From: Streptomyces litmocidini
GTDB taxonomy: Bacteria > Actinomycetota > Actinomycetes > Streptomycetales > Streptomycetaceae
Direction: 5' to 3'
Assembly: GCF_014649755.1 (NCBI RefSeq)
Contig: NZ_BMTQ01000003.1
Location: 310,001 to 374,000 of the forward strand
DNA length: 64,000 bases
Below are positions 1-8,856 of the stretch, piece after piece (positions within the stretch are counted from its first letter, which is position 1; the number at the start of each line of letters is the position of its first letter). The position numbers were made by a program, and so were the translations under genes. The notes below the pieces were generated by a model that was given only the letters and a program-made list of their open reading frames with translations, was not told the DNA's origin and searched no databases.

Positions 1-717
1 TGGTTGCCGCTGCACCCGCGGCCCCACGGCATGGTGCCCTGGGGGCGCACCGCCAACGACGGCGTGCTGCTGTGGGACACCACCGCCGCCGACACCGCGG
101 ACTGGACGACCGTCCTCACGGACACCGACTTCCAGTTCTGGCTGGACCTTCCCTTCTCCGCCTCGGAGTTCGTCGCGCGGGCCGTCACGGGACGCTCCGA
201 GGGAACACCCGCTTTCGAGACGTACCAGGAGTACGAGGCGGGCTCTTTCTGGAAGGTCGCCGACGACAAGCGTGCGACGGCCATGGTGCTGGCGAACCGT
301 GACATCGGGGCGGTCGAGGAGATCGTCACCCGCGTGCGGAGCATCGGCGTTCCCGGCGTCCGGCAGTACGCGGAGGAGCTGCTCGACCAGGTGGGCGAGT
401 CGTTCGGCGCGCTCCCGGAGGACTACCTGGCGATCATGAGGGAGTTCCCCGGCGGCGTCGTCGCCGGCGTACGGATCTTCCCCGTCTCGGGCGGTCCGGG
501 GACCGCGGGACTGCGCCGGCTGGACGAGGACGGCCTGTTCCTGCAGTGGGGAGAGGTCGGGGGCCGGGCGTTCGGCTGGCTCACCGCCAAGGGTGCCCCC
601 GAGGAGTGGCGCGTCGCCTACATCGAGCCGGACGCCTCGTCCCTCACCTGCCTGGAGGACCAGACCTTCGCCACGTTCCTGCGACGCCGGCTGCGGGGGG
701 ACAACTCGCTGTTCTGA
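1..717 (+). CDS. SMI1/KNR4 (SUKH) family protein, 5' end outside window
   Basis: The reading frame is open from base 1, so the true start lies upstream; at least 238 codons remain. The first visible part (PWGRT..DGVLLWDTT, then a W-rich strand and FSASEFVARAVTG) looks like the end of a SUKH domain. A second stretch (about residues 135-165, ALPEDYLAIMREFPGG) looks like the start of another, so this may be a two-domain SUKH protein with a short second copy. SUKH proteins often act as immunity proteins for polymorphic toxins (family knowledge). No toxin gene is visible on this side, and the missing 5' neighbour would decide its role. No signal peptide or membrane segment is seen in the visible part. 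Confidence 0.6.
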   Translation, partial: WLPLHPRPHGMVPWGRTANDGVLLWDTTAADTADWTTVLTDTDFQFWLDLPFSASEFVARAVTGRSEGTPAFETYQEYEAGSFWKVADDKRATAMVLANRDIGAVEEIVTRVRSIGVPGVRQYAEELLDQVGESFGALPEDYLAIMREFPGGVVAGVRIFPVSGGPGTAGLRRLDEDGLFLQWGEVGGRAFGWLTAKGAPEEWRVAYIEPDASSLTCLEDQTFATFLRRRLRGDNSLF

Positions 718-754
718 CCCGTCGGGCGGGCCGTCGCTCAGCGGTGCTCGCGGC

Positions 755-1036
755 TCAGCGGTATGCGCGGAGGCAGGCGGTCTCCACCGCGACCGTCAGC
801 CGGAACCTGCTGTCCCCGGGGACCTCGAAGCGGTCCCCGGCGGCGAAGGTGCTCCACGCGTCGGCGCCGGGCAGCCTGACCGTCAGGGCGCCGCTGACCA
901 CGTGCATGGTCTCCGGAGCGCCGGTGCCGAACTCGTACTCGCCCGGGGCCATGACGCCGATGGTCGCCGGGCCCTCCTCCTGCGTGAAGGCGATCGACTT
1001 CACCGAGCCGTCGAAGTACTCGTTGACCGTGAACAC
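755..1036 (-). CDS. ppnP: Pyrimidine/purine nucleoside phosphorylase (PpnP, DUF1255)
   Basis: This 93-residue protein matches the PpnP/YaiE family along its whole length: [11 protein letters not shown] at the N-terminus, [10 protein letters not shown], a central [12 protein letters not shown] turn and a C-terminal [10 protein letters not shown] strand. It is a small cupin-fold enzyme that phosphorolyses several nucleosides to free base and ribose-1-phosphate, and it is cytosolic. The start is the GTG at 1034-1036, because homology begins two codons later and an ACGAGGAC ribosome-binding sequence precedes it; the frame runs much further upstream but without family similarity. It is a single gene, convergent with the SUKH gene. 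The family assignment is firm; the substrate range is inferred from the family. Confidence 0.88.
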   Translation of the reverse strand: MFTVNEYFDGSVKSIAFTQEEGPATIGVMAPGEYEFGTGAPETMHVVSGALTVRLPGADAWSTFAAGDRFEVPGDSRFRLTVAVETACLRAYR

Positions 1037-1213
1037 GGGGCGTCCTCGTGGGAGATCGGGCGTGACGGGCGGCCGGTTCCCCGCGTACCGGCCACGGGCA
1101 GGGAAACCCTGACGACGCGGAGGCGTACCCGTCACCGATGGTCCGACGCGGCGCTGTACTCTTCCCGTTGATCTTGATCGACGGTAGCCGTGATCGGCAT
1201 GAACGGGGAAAAC

Positions 1214-1786
1214 ATGAGTATGCGTGACGTCCGAACGGTGACCCGCGTCGTGGGCCGCCGGACCGCCATGCGTTACCTGGCCCTCGGGGTCGGAGCGTCC
1301 TTGATCGCCGCCTGCAAGGGCGGGAGCGGCACCGACGGCGCGAACGGGATCACCGGCGGCGACGGGCAGCCGACGGTGACCGGCCGAGCCTTCGCCGCCT
1401 TCATGCGCGGCAGGTGGTCGGTCACCTCGGAGATAGGCAACGAGGACCCGGCCGCTTTCACCGCGGTCATCGACGACGGCGTCTGGAGCCTGGAATCGGG
1501 CGGCCAGAGCACGAAGGGCACCTGGTCCCTGTCCGGCGGCCGGCTGTCCTTGCAGGTGCCGGAACATCTGGGCAGCATCGAGAATCCGGGCGACCTGGAG
1601 GAGGCTGCGGCCACGAACGTGCCCGCCGCCATCGGCGACTCCCTCTCCGTGTCCCTCCCCTGGCAACCGCCCGGCTCCTCCAGCAGCAGCGGCGAAACGC
1701 TCAGCGTGGACTATGCGGGCAACACCCTGCGCATCCGGCACATCGAGGGCGACAACATGAACACGTTCACCTGCATCCGCGCCTGA
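1214..1786 (+). CDS. Putative lipoprotein of unknown function
   Basis: This is a 190-residue exported protein. The N-terminus carries an Arg-Arg pair (residues 15-16, GRRTAMRYL) before a hydrophobic stretch ending in the lipobox IAAC, with Cys34 as the likely lipidated residue. The pattern suits Tat export followed by lipidation. The mature part is Gly/Ser-rich at first, then predicted beta-rich ([23 protein letters not shown]). The fold resembles small actinobacterial lipoproteins, but I recognise no named family. The ATG at 1214 is chosen because GGGGAA at 1205-1210 is well placed; a GTG at 1190 in frame has no such site. It is monocistronic, and its function is unknown. Confidence 0.72.
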   Translation: MSMRDVRTVTRVVGRRTAMRYLALGVGASLIAACKGGSGTDGANGITGGDGQPTVTGRAFAAFMRGRWSVTSEIGNEDPAAFTAVIDDGVWSLESGGQSTKGTWSLSGGRLSLQVPEHLGSIENPGDLEEAAATNVPAAIGDSLSVSLPWQPPGSSSSSGETLSVDYAGNTLRIRHIEGDNMNTFTCIRA

Positions 1787-1934
1787 CCGCGGACCGCCGT
1801 GGGACGGGCGCGCGACGCGAAAACCCGCCGCCGCGTGGCCGTCTCCCTCACCCCGGCCGGGCGGCCCTCACCGACCTGGACGGCAGAGTGACGTGGTGGC
1901 GGCCGGCCCGCACCGTTCCCGCCCAGCCGGCTGC

Positions 1935-2180
1935 GGTCGGCCGCGCACCATCCCCGAACGGGCCGACCAGGTCCACGACCGGACCCGCGACCGGACCCGC
2001 AAGGGAAACCTCGGCGGCCGCCCTCCGGCCTTCGACAAGCAGGTCCACAAGCACCGCAACGTCGTGGAACGGTGCTTCGACCGCCGCAAACAGGGGCGGG
2101 GCACAGCCACCCGCCACGACAAGACCGCTCAGTCCCACGAGGCAGCCGTCACCCTCGCGTCGATCCTGATGTGGGCCTGA
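1935..2180 (+). pseudogene. C-terminal remnant of an IS5-family transposase
   Basis: The frame encodes TIPERADQ, then GRPPAFD, the RNVVERCF signature with a following RRKQ, and the typical ending AAVTLASILMWA. This is the C-terminal third of the DDE transposase of IS5-type elements common in Streptomyces. The RNVVERCF segment surrounds the last catalytic Glu. The N-terminal two thirds are absent and replaced by unrelated, low-quality sequence, and no terminal inverted repeats are evident. Several substitutions from the usual consensus (for example HKHRN, RRKQGRG) suggest long decay. It is a dead insertion-sequence fragment, not a functional gene. Confidence 0.82.
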
Positions 2181-2197
2181 CGCTTTGACGACGACTC

Positions 2198-3601
2198 CTA
2201 GACGGGACTCGGGCGGCCCCCCGCTCGGTCCGGCGCGTCCCGGCCGGTCCGTGGGGGCGGGCCGGCCGGCGGGGAGGGAGCGTCGCTCCCCCGGCCGAGC
2301 CGGCCGAGCAGCGCGGTGAGGAGGACCGCCGTCAGGGTGCCGGCGACCACGCCGCTGCCGAGGATCGTGCGGGCCCAGCCGGGGAACCCCGCGTACAGGC
2401 CGGGGCTGAGCAGCGGCAGCAGTCCCGCGGTGAGCGCGAGCGCGGCCGTCAGCGAGCCCGTCCCGGTCCCGGACAGATCGGCCCTGCGGAGCATCTCGAC
2501 GCCCATGACGGCGATCACGGCGTAGACGACGAGGGCGGAGCCGCCCACGACGGCCTCGGGCATGCCGGCCAGTGCCCGGGAGACGGGCGCGGCCAGACCG
2601 AGGAGGACCAGGAGCGCTCCGGCGCCGGCGGTCACGAAGCGGCTGCGGACCCCGGTGAGCCGGCCGATGCCGATGTTCTCGGCGCTGGTGACCATGAGGG
2701 AGGTGCCGAAGAGCGCGCCGGCCAGGGACACCAGGGCGTCGGCGCGGGCGACGCGGGGGACGTCGCGCTCGGGAACGGGCCTCCGGCCGACGGTCTCGCT
2801 GTTGAGCACGGTCTGCCCGGTGATCTCGGCGAGCGTGGTGAGGCTGAAGACGAGCAGCGGCAGCGCGGCGACCAGGTCGAACCTCGGCGTGCCGAAGGGC
2901 AGGAGGACGGGCGGCGCGAAGCCGCCCCCGGCCGCGGGCGCGAAGGATCCGAGCCCCGTCCCCACCCCGAGGACGGTTCCCGCCGCCATGCCGATGAGGA
3001 CGGACGTCTGCCGCCAGACGCCGCGCAGGAACACGTACGCGGCGACGGTCGCCGCCACGGTGAGGGCGGCCAGGAGCACCGCGCGCGGCTCCCCCGTGCC
3101 GTCCGGGCCGGTGACGAGCCGGGCGGCGACCCGGATCATCGCGACCCCGATGAGCAGCACGGTCACGCCCATGACCAGCGGGGGGAAGAACCGTACGACA
3201 CGGGCGTACAGGGGAAGCACGGCGAGCAGCAGGGCGGCCGCGAGGAGGACGGCACCGGTGGCGGTGGCCGGCCCGTGTTCCTGGGCGATCTGGAGGAACA
3301 GCGCGGTCGCGGCGCCGCCGGGCAGCATGACGAACGGCAGGCGGCCGCCGATCCGCCCCACCCCGAGGGACTGGAGCAGGGCTCCGGCACCGCACAGCAG
3401 CAGGACGGTGCTGAGCAGCGAAGCCGTCGCACCGGACGGCATCTTCAGGGTGCCGGCGACGAGGAAGACGGTGGAGACCGGGGCGGCGATCATCGCCAGG
3501 ACGTGCTGGGCCGCCAGCGGTACGAGGCGCCGCCACGGGACGCGCGCGTCGACGGCCTCGGCCGGAGGGGCGGCGGGAGCCGGGAGGGGCGTGGCCGTCA
3601 T
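2198..3601 (-). CDS. NCS2-family nucleobase (xanthine/uracil) permease
   Basis: This 467-residue polytopic membrane protein has about 12-14 hydrophobic segments. NCS2 (nucleobase:cation symporter-2, xanthine/uracil permease) hallmarks are visible: the TM1 QHVLAM motif near residue 29, and the TSAENIGIGRLTGVRSR region corresponding to the family's substrate-binding ENxG segment. It should import a purine or pyrimidine base with a proton or sodium ion. The ATG at 3599-3601 overlaps the stop of the upstream arylsulfotransferase-like gene by 4 nt, so the two are translationally coupled. The tail after the last helix is Pro/Gly-rich. The exact substrate cannot be read from sequence. Confidence 0.85.
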   Translation of the reverse strand: MTATPLPAPAAPPAEAVDARVPWRRLVPLAAQHVLAMIAAPVSTVFLVAGTLKMPSGATASLLSTVLLLCGAGALLQSLGVGRIGGRLPFVMLPGGAATALFLQIAQEHGPATATGAVLLAAALLLAVLPLYARVVRFFPPLVMGVTVLLIGVAMIRVAARLVTGPDGTGEPRAVLLAALTVAATVAAYVFLRGVWRQTSVLIGMAAGTVLGVGTGLGSFAPAAGGGFAPPVLLPFGTPRFDLVAALPLLVFSLTTLAEITGQTVLNSETVGRRPVPERDVPRVARADALVSLAGALFGTSLMVTSAENIGIGRLTGVRSRFVTAGAGALLVLLGLAAPVSRALAGMPEAVVGGSALVVYAVIAVMGVEMLRRADLSGTGTGSLTAALALTAGLLPLLSPGLYAGFPGWARTILGSGVVAGTLTAVLLTALLGRLGRGSDAPSPPAGPPPRTGRDAPDRAGGRPSPV

Positions 3602-4722
3602 GCCGTCGTCCCCAGCCACGGGATCTCGGCCGGGGTGTAGCGGTAGGCGCGGAAGACGGCGTTCGGCTGCGACGGGAAGAGGCCGCGGACCTCGCTCTCC
3701 TCGTACCCGGCGAAGTACGGGACGACGTACTCCCAGCACAGGTAGCCGTCCTTCGTCACCTCGAACAGGCGGCCCGACGGGGAGTCGGTGACGAGCGTGT
3801 TGCCGTTCGGCAGGCGCTGCGCGGAGCCCATGAAGGGCGCGAAGAAGAACTCGCGGGCGGGGTCGTGGTACTCCCACGCGATGTCGCCGGACGCCCGGTC
3901 GATCTCGATGACGCGGGAGTGGGGGACGTCGTGGCCGGGCCGGAAGACGCCGTTGTCGAAGACGAGGAACCGGCCGTCGTCGAGTTCGGTGGGGGCGTGC
4001 TGCTGGCTGACGGTGCCGGGGCGGCTCCGCCAGAGGATCTCGCCGGTGGCGCGGCTGATGACGACGACGGCCGAGACGCTGCGCAGGCTGGCCAGGACGT
4101 TGCCGTCCCGCAGGGGCGTGACGCTGTTGATCAGCGGCCAGTGCTCGCGGGCGTAGGCCTCGTGCAGCGGGTAGGAGTCGCGGTCGAGGTGGTCGGCGGC
4201 GCGCCAGGACCACAGGAGTTCGCCGTCCGGACCGACCTCCTTGACGGTGTCGGCCCAGATCACGCCGCCCGTGGCTTCGGAGCCGGGCACTCCGCCCCGT
4301 ACCGCGGCGGCGTCGGCGCCGGTGAGGGGTTCGAGGGCGGTGTAGAGGATGCGGCCGTCGTCGAGGTGGTGGGCGTCGTGGTGCTGGAGGGGGTCGCGGT
4401 GCTCCCGCAGCACGGTCCCGTCGGGTGCGGCGTGGAGCATGACGCCGCCCCGGTACTTGTGCCACATCGGGAAGAGGGCCCGCTCTCCCGGGAGCACGCC
4501 GTTGTAGGCGAGGGTGCCGTCGGCGAGGAGCCGGGCGTGGCGGCCGGGGCGGTGGGGGAGGTCCCAGCGGTGGACGGTGCGGCCCTGGAGGTCGACGAGG
4601 TACACCTGCCCGGTGCCGGTGAGCGGCGCGTAGAGGGTGTAGCCCTCGGACGCGGCCGTCTCGTCGAGGGCGATGAGGCCGGTGGGACGTCGGCGGCGTG
4701 AGTTCTGGTCGATCGTGGGCAC
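3598..4722 (-). CDS. Arylsulfotransferase-like (ASST) beta-propeller protein, cytosolic form
   Basis: This 374-residue protein belongs to the arylsulfotransferase (ASST/PQQ-like propeller) family. Repeated blade motifs such as GQVYLVDLQGRTVHRW, GELLWSWRA, TGEILWRSRPG, GDIAWEYHD and NGNTLVTDS are visible. Clustered His residues (QHHDAHHLDD, about 114-123) and QQHAPTELDDG resemble metal or active-site loops of the family. Classical ASSTs are periplasmic; this one has no signal peptide and begins with a basic soluble segment. The start is a GTG at 4720-4722 with GAGGAG upstream. It is first in a two-gene operon with the NCS2 permease and divergent from an XRE-cupin gene, so a role in using a sulfated or purine-like compound is possible but inferred. 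Confidence 0.7.
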   Translation of the reverse strand: MPTIDQNSRRRRPTGLIALDETAASEGYTLYAPLTGTGQVYLVDLQGRTVHRWDLPHRPGRHARLLADGTLAYNGVLPGERALFPMWHKYRGGVMLHAAPDGTVLREHRDPLQHHDAHHLDDGRILYTALEPLTGADAAAVRGGVPGSEATGGVIWADTVKEVGPDGELLWSWRAADHLDRDSYPLHEAYAREHWPLINSVTPLRDGNVLASLRSVSAVVVISRATGEILWRSRPGTVSQQHAPTELDDGRFLVFDNGVFRPGHDVPHSRVIEIDRASGDIAWEYHDPAREFFFAPFMGSAQRLPNGNTLVTDSPSGRLFEVTKDGYLCWEYVVPYFAGYEESEVRGLFPSQPNAVFRAYRYTPAEIPWLGTTA

Positions 4723-4895
4723 GTCGGAGCTCCTCGCTTCAAACTTTCTTTGATGAGAACAACCGACTTTGACGGTAGGCGCGTTGTGTGACGGGCGTGT
4801 GTCGGGAGTACGAAACCGTCTGCGGGTCCCGCGGCCGCGCCGCGTAGGGTGCCGTCAGGCGCCACCGGGTGCCGCCGGGGAAGGACGGGACATCC
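4723..4895. promoter_or_regulatory. Divergent promoter region, ASST/NCS2 operon versus XRE-cupin gene
   Basis: This 173-bp spacer contains an A+T-rich island (about 4738-4775) that is unusual here. Within it the hexamer CTTTGA occurs twice on the plus strand at 4748-4753 and 4767-4772, 19 bp apart, which is about two helical turns and suits a dimeric regulator on one DNA face. The obvious candidate is the adjacent XRE-cupin protein, controlling both itself and the permease operon (inference). Confidence 0.45.
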
Positions 4896-5450
4896 ATGGA
4901 GGCCGCGAACACACCGCGGGTGGGCGCCGCCGTGCGCCGTCGGCGACGGGCGCTCGACCTGACGCTCGCCGAGGTGGCGCGGAGCAGCGGGCTCTCCTCG
5001 CCGTTCCTCAGCCAGATCGAGAACGACCGGGCGCGCCCCAGCATGCGGTCGCTGCAGCGGATCGCCGACGCCCTCGGAACCACGGCGGTGCAGCTGCTCG
5101 CGGCCTCCGACGAGACCCGGAGGGTCGACGTGGTGCGCGCGGACGACGACAGCGGCCTCGACCGGGAGGCGCGCGTCCGGCCCGTGGTGCGCGGCCGTCA
5201 TCAGCTGCACGCCCTGGAGTTCGTCGGCGCGCACGAGGCGGACCGCGAGTTCCGGCACCGGAACGACGAGTTGCTGTACGTGGCGGACGGCGCGGTGGAG
5301 GTGGAGGCCGACGGCCGCGTCCACCGGCTGGGCCGCGGGGACACGCTGCTCCTGTCCGGCGGGGTGCGGCACCGCTGGCGCACCACCGAACCGGGCTCAC
5401 GGGTGCTGGCCGTCGCGGTCGGCGACCACCTGGAGGTGTGGGAGGCCTGA
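4896..5450 (+). CDS. XRE-family regulator with C-terminal cupin domain
   Basis: This 184-residue DNA-binding protein has a helix-turn-helix at about residues 11-66 (LTLAEVARSSGLSSPFLSQIE, then RPSMRSLQRIADALG). A cupin sensor domain follows at about 110-180, with EFRHRNDELLYVADGAVEV and GDTLLLSGGVRHRW. Such proteins sense a small ligand through the cupin barrel and usually control adjacent metabolic genes. The ATG at 4896 is preferred, with AAGGACGGGA just upstream; a TTG-type extension at 4869 has no better site. It is divergent from the ASST/permease pair, its likely target. The ligand is unknown. Confidence 0.85.
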   Translation: MEAANTPRVGAAVRRRRRALDLTLAEVARSSGLSSPFLSQIENDRARPSMRSLQRIADALGTTAVQLLAASDETRRVDVVRADDDSGLDREARVRPVVRGRHQLHALEFVGAHEADREFRHRNDELLYVADGAVEVEADGRVHRLGRGDTLLLSGGVRHRWRTTEPGSRVLAVAVGDHLEVWEA

Positions 5451-5599
5451 CGGCACGGACGGCACGGACGGTGGAGCACTCCCGGCAGCCGGCCGGGCGC
5501 GATCCGGCCCGCTCGGCGCGCGCGACGCGATGACGGCCTCGTAGCGGCCCTCGATCTCCGTGGGCTCCCCGTACGTGCCGTCCGTGCCGTCCGTACCGT
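5450..5599. repeat. Long-range inverted repeat built of GGCACGGAC units
   Basis: The 381-bp gap 5451-5831 holds no credible gene. It starts with tandem ACGGCACGG units (5450-5472). Their near-exact reverse complement recurs at 5578-5599 (one mismatch in 22 bp), about 105 bp apart. The two arms could pair in the 3' end of the XRE-cupin mRNA and may assist termination. No function can be shown from sequence alone. Confidence 0.55.
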
Positions 5600-5601
5600 C
5601 C

Positions 5602-5640
5602 GGGGAGCCGGGGAGCCGGGGAGCCGGGGAGCCGGGGAGG
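5602..5640. repeat. Octanucleotide tandem repeat (GGGGAGCC)n
   Basis: Four to five perfect 8-bp units (GGGGAGCC) lie directly after the inverted repeat, in the intergenic stretch between the XRE-cupin gene and the serine hydrolase. It is simple-sequence DNA of a kind prone to slippage. The rest of the gap, up to 5831, is G+C-rich with no further feature that I can see. Confidence 0.7.
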
Positions 5641-5831
5641 AAAGTGTCCGGCGCCCGCCGGGACCGGCGGGCGCCTCGGCGCCTGTCGTGGCGTCCGGTG
5701 GTGACGCACCTGGGGTACGCACCCCGCGGGCACCGACCGGGTCCGGGACCCGTCTTTCGGATCAGGCCGGGCCGTGCCAGGCCGTAGGGCCGGCCCGGAC
5801 CGAGCCGAGCCGGACCAGGCCCGATCAGGTC

Positions 5832-7100
5832 TTACGGCCTGTGCCCCCCGGGGCCCGGGCCCCGGTCGTCGAGCAGGGCGCAGACGAACCGCTCCTCGGT
5901 CGCGCGCAGTCGGGCCAGCAGGGCCGGGTCCGTCGTGACCTGGCTGGTGACGGAGACCGTCACCGTGCGCCGGCCGTCCCGCGTGGCGGCGGCGAACTGC
6001 GTGTAGCCGGGGGTGTTGCCGGTGTGGCCGAGGACGGTGCCGCAGCGGGTGGTGTACCGGAAGAGGCCCAGGCCCGCCGCGTTGGCGCCGGGGCCCGCCG
6101 GTTCGGAGGCCCCGCCGGGGAGGAAGTCCTGCTGGGCGCGGCGGGTCATGGGGCTCAGCAGCTCCGGTCCGGCGTAGCCGCCGATGAACCCGCTCAGGTC
6201 CGCGGGGGTGGAGACGATGCCGCCCGACGCCCAGGCGCCGGAGGCGCTGACCGCCTCGCTGACGTCCTCGGGCGCCTCGCCGGGGGCGGTGAGGTAGCCG
6301 TGCAGGAAGGGGCGGGGAAGCAGGTAGCCCTGCGGGAGGCTGGTCTCCGTCAGGCCGAGCGGGCGGTACACGAGCTGTCGCAGCAGCGACTCGTACGGGC
6401 GTCCGGTGGCCTGCTCGGCCATCAGGGCGACCGCGATGTTGTCCGAGTTGGAATAGGCGTAGCGGTTGCCCGGCGGGAACGCCAGGGGGCGGTCGGCCAC
6501 GAAGTCGAGGAGGCGTCGGGAGTCGAAGTGGTGGCGGGGGTCGGCGCGGACGATGTCCTGGAACGCCTTGCTCCTGCTGAAGTCCGGAAGTCCACTGGTG
6601 TGCTGGAGGAGTTGACGGAGCGTCACCGCGTGCCAGGCCTCGGGCAGGTGGGGCAGGCGCTCGCCGATCGTGTCGTCCAGTCGCAGGGCCCGCCGGTCCA
6701 CGAGGCCCAGCGCGACCGCGCCGCTGAAGGCCTTGGCCACGCTGGCGATGCGCATGTGGTCGTCGGGCCGGGGCGGTCGCCGCGTGCCCACCTCGGCCGT
6801 GCCGGCCCGGTAGACCTGCCGGACGCCGTCACGGGTCAGGATCGCGATGGCCCCGGGCGGGCCGCCGGGCGCCGCCACCAGGTCGGCGAGGGCCCGCTGG
6901 AGGGCCGGGTCGCCGTGGTGGGGGCCGTGCGGCGCCGGGACGGCGGCGACCGGCGCGGCCGCGGCGCCGCTCAGGACGGCGGCCGCCACCGCCGCCCCGA
7001 CGGCCGCCCCGAATCCGCGCCTGGGGCGGGATCCGGTACGGGCACGGGCGGGGATCGTGGAGTTCCGGCCGTCGTGCGCGGCGCGGACACGTCGGGGCAT
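5832..7100 (-). CDS. Secreted serine hydrolase (beta-lactamase / D-Ala-D-Ala carboxypeptidase family)
   Basis: This 422-residue exported enzyme has a basic N-region followed by a hydrophobic Ala-rich signal (about 30-55, ending APVAAVPA). The class C beta-lactamase fold motifs are present: SVAK (nucleophile Ser120, Lys123), YSN at about 216 (RYAYSNSDN) and HTG at about 357 (LGHTGNTPGY). It should act outside the membrane on a peptide or ester, as D,D-carboxypeptidases of this family do; true beta-lactam hydrolysis is not implied. The ATG at 7098-7100 follows an excellent CCGAGGAGG site. It is monocistronic, with about 200 bp of featureless sequence before the MFS gene upstream. Confidence 0.87.
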   Translation of the reverse strand: MPRRVRAAHDGRNSTIPARARTGSRPRRGFGAAVGAAVAAAVLSGAAAAPVAAVPAPHGPHHGDPALQRALADLVAAPGGPPGAIAILTRDGVRQVYRAGTAEVGTRRPPRPDDHMRIASVAKAFSGAVALGLVDRRALRLDDTIGERLPHLPEAWHAVTLRQLLQHTSGLPDFSRSKAFQDIVRADPRHHFDSRRLLDFVADRPLAFPPGNRYAYSNSDNIAVALMAEQATGRPYESLLRQLVYRPLGLTETSLPQGYLLPRPFLHGYLTAPGEAPEDVSEAVSASGAWASGGIVSTPADLSGFIGGYAGPELLSPMTRRAQQDFLPGGASEPAGPGANAAGLGLFRYTTRCGTVLGHTGNTPGYTQFAAATRDGRRTVTVSVTSQVTTDPALLARLRATEERFVCALLDDRGPGPGGHRP

Positions 7101-7306
7101 GCGTTGCCTCCTCGGCTGCGGGACGGGGAGGGCCGCCCGGTGCCCGCGGCCCGGCTCCGGCCGGACGACCGGCCCGTCCGGGCCCCGGCCGGCCACCGGA
7201 CCGCCCTGCCCCAGGGTCAGGCCACCGTCTCGCGGACCCGGCTCCCCCGCGCGCGGCCTGCGCCATCCGGCCCACACGCGCGCCCGGGACGGCCCGGCGT
7301 CCGTCC

Positions 7307-8758
7307 TCAGGGGGTCGGCGCGTTCCCGGCGCCGGGTCGCCGCCCGGCCGCGGTCCGGTATCCGAGGGTGACCAGGCCCGTGGCCACCAGGACGACCGTG
7401 CCCACCAGGCGCAGCGCCGGGCTCATCGCGTCGGCGAAGGACGCCGGGCCCGCGCCGGTGCCGTGTGCGGCGAGCACGGTGCCGGTGACGGCCACGCCGA
7501 GGGCGGCGCCGATCTCCCGGGCCGAGGTGCCGAGGCCGGAGCCGAGGCCGGCCTGGTGGGCGGGGAGGGAGGAGACGACGCCGACGGTCAGGACCGGCAT
7601 GCACAGACCGGTTCCCGCGGAGATGACGAGCAGCCAGCAGGCGTACAGCCCGTACGGCGTGGCCGCGTCGGCGGTGGAGGCCCCGAGGAGTCCGGCGCCG
7701 ATCAGGGACAGGCCGGTGGCGACGGCGGGGCGCGGGCCGGAGGCGACCTGCCAGCGGGCCGCGACCTTGGGGAAGAGGGCCATGCCGAGGGTGAGCGGGA
7801 CGATGGCGAGTCCGGTGAGGGCGGGGCCGTACCCCTTCACGTACTGCAGGTACTGCGAGTTGGCGTAGAACAGCGAGAAGAGGCCGAAGAAGCCGGTGGC
7901 CGTGCCCAGGGCGGCGGCCCGCAGCCGCCGGGAGCGGAAGAGCCTCGGGTCGAAGAGCGCGGCCGGCGAGCGGAGCGCGTACCAGGTGAACAGCCCGGTC
8001 AGGGCCGCGCTCAGCGCGAAGAGGAGGAGGATGCGGGGCGAGGTCCAGCCGTGTGCCGGGCCTTCGATGATGCCCGCGAGGAGGGCGACCAGGGCCGCGA
8101 CGAGCACGAGGGTGCCGCGTGGGTCGGGGCGCCCGTGCCGGGAGCGGTCGGTGCGCGGCACGGCGACCGCGACGGCCCAGGTGAGCAGCGCGGCCGAGGG
8201 GACCATCAGCCAGAACAGCGCGCGCCAGGAGAGGAACTGGCCGACCGCTCCCCCGGCGACGTTGCCCGCGAGGCCGCCCAGGCCGATGGCGAGGGTCCAG
8301 GAGGCCAGGGCCCCGGCCCGGCCCGCCGGTCCGGCGAGCTGCACGAGGACCGACAGGGTCGCGGGCGTGATGCAGGCGGCCCCGGCGCCGGACACCCCGC
8401 GGCCGGCGATCAGCAGCGCGGGCGACGCGGCCAGGGCGCTCAGCGCCGCTCCGGCGGCGAACAGCGCGAGACCCGCGAGCAGCACGCCCTTGCGGCCCCT
8501 GCGGTCCCCCAGTGCTCCGGCGGGGATGAGCAGTCCGGCGAAGACGATGACGTACGCGTCCACCGTCCACAGCAGCTCGGTGGGGGACGGGTGGAGCGAG
8601 GAGGCGGCCAGTTGGGGGATGAGGAGGTTGATGGCGGCGACCATGCTCTGGGCCACCAGGACGCAGGCGCACAGGACGAGCAGGGTCGACCGTCTGAGCG
8701 GGCTCGGCGTGGTGCCGGACGTGACGGAGGGGGGCGGTGAGAGGGCAGCGGAAGACAT
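7307..8758 (-). CDS. MFS drug exporter, DHA2 (EmrB/QacA) type
   Basis: This 483-residue integral membrane protein has about 14 hydrophobic helices, the DHA2 count. The cytoplasmic motif A between TM2 and TM3 is clear (GDRRGRKGVLLAGL). QLAASSLHPS and LLWTVDAYVIVFAGLLIPAG match the first helices of QacA-like exporters. It probably pumps a hydrophobic or cationic compound out of the cell using the proton gradient. The ATG at 8756-8758 has GGAGGAG upstream; an in-frame ATG at 8800 is less well placed. It is divergent from a LysR gene about 100 bp away, which likely controls it. The substrate is unknown. Confidence 0.88.
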   Translation of the reverse strand: MSSAALSPPPSVTSGTTPSPLRRSTLLVLCACVLVAQSMVAAINLLIPQLAASSLHPSPTELLWTVDAYVIVFAGLLIPAGALGDRRGRKGVLLAGLALFAAGAALSALAASPALLIAGRGVSGAGAACITPATLSVLVQLAGPAGRAGALASWTLAIGLGGLAGNVAGGAVGQFLSWRALFWLMVPSAALLTWAVAVAVPRTDRSRHGRPDPRGTLVLVAALVALLAGIIEGPAHGWTSPRILLLFALSAALTGLFTWYALRSPAALFDPRLFRSRRLRAAALGTATGFFGLFSLFYANSQYLQYVKGYGPALTGLAIVPLTLGMALFPKVAARWQVASGPRPAVATGLSLIGAGLLGASTADAATPYGLYACWLLVISAGTGLCMPVLTVGVVSSLPAHQAGLGSGLGTSAREIGAALGVAVTGTVLAAHGTGAGPASFADAMSPALRLVGTVVLVATGLVTLGYRTAAGRRPGAGNAPTP

Positions 8759-8856
8759 GGCTCCTCCGGGGAGCGTCGTGGTGAGGGGGTGTGCGCCCAC
8801 CGTAGGCTCGGCCCGTCGATTACTTCCAGTGCATCTTTCGCAAGGGGTGAGTGCGT

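Noticed and set aside
1935..2180. Functional insertion sequence
   Set aside because: Only the C-terminal third of the transposase remains and no inverted termini are seen.
1848..3536. 562-codon minus-strand frame over the permease
   Set aside because: Arg/Pro-rich out-of-frame copy of the NCS2 gene; no motifs.
5520..5600. Short minus-strand segment reading TYGEPTEIEGRYEAVIASR
   Set aside because: It looks protein-like for 20 residues but has no credible start, continues into repeats, and could not be tied to a family.
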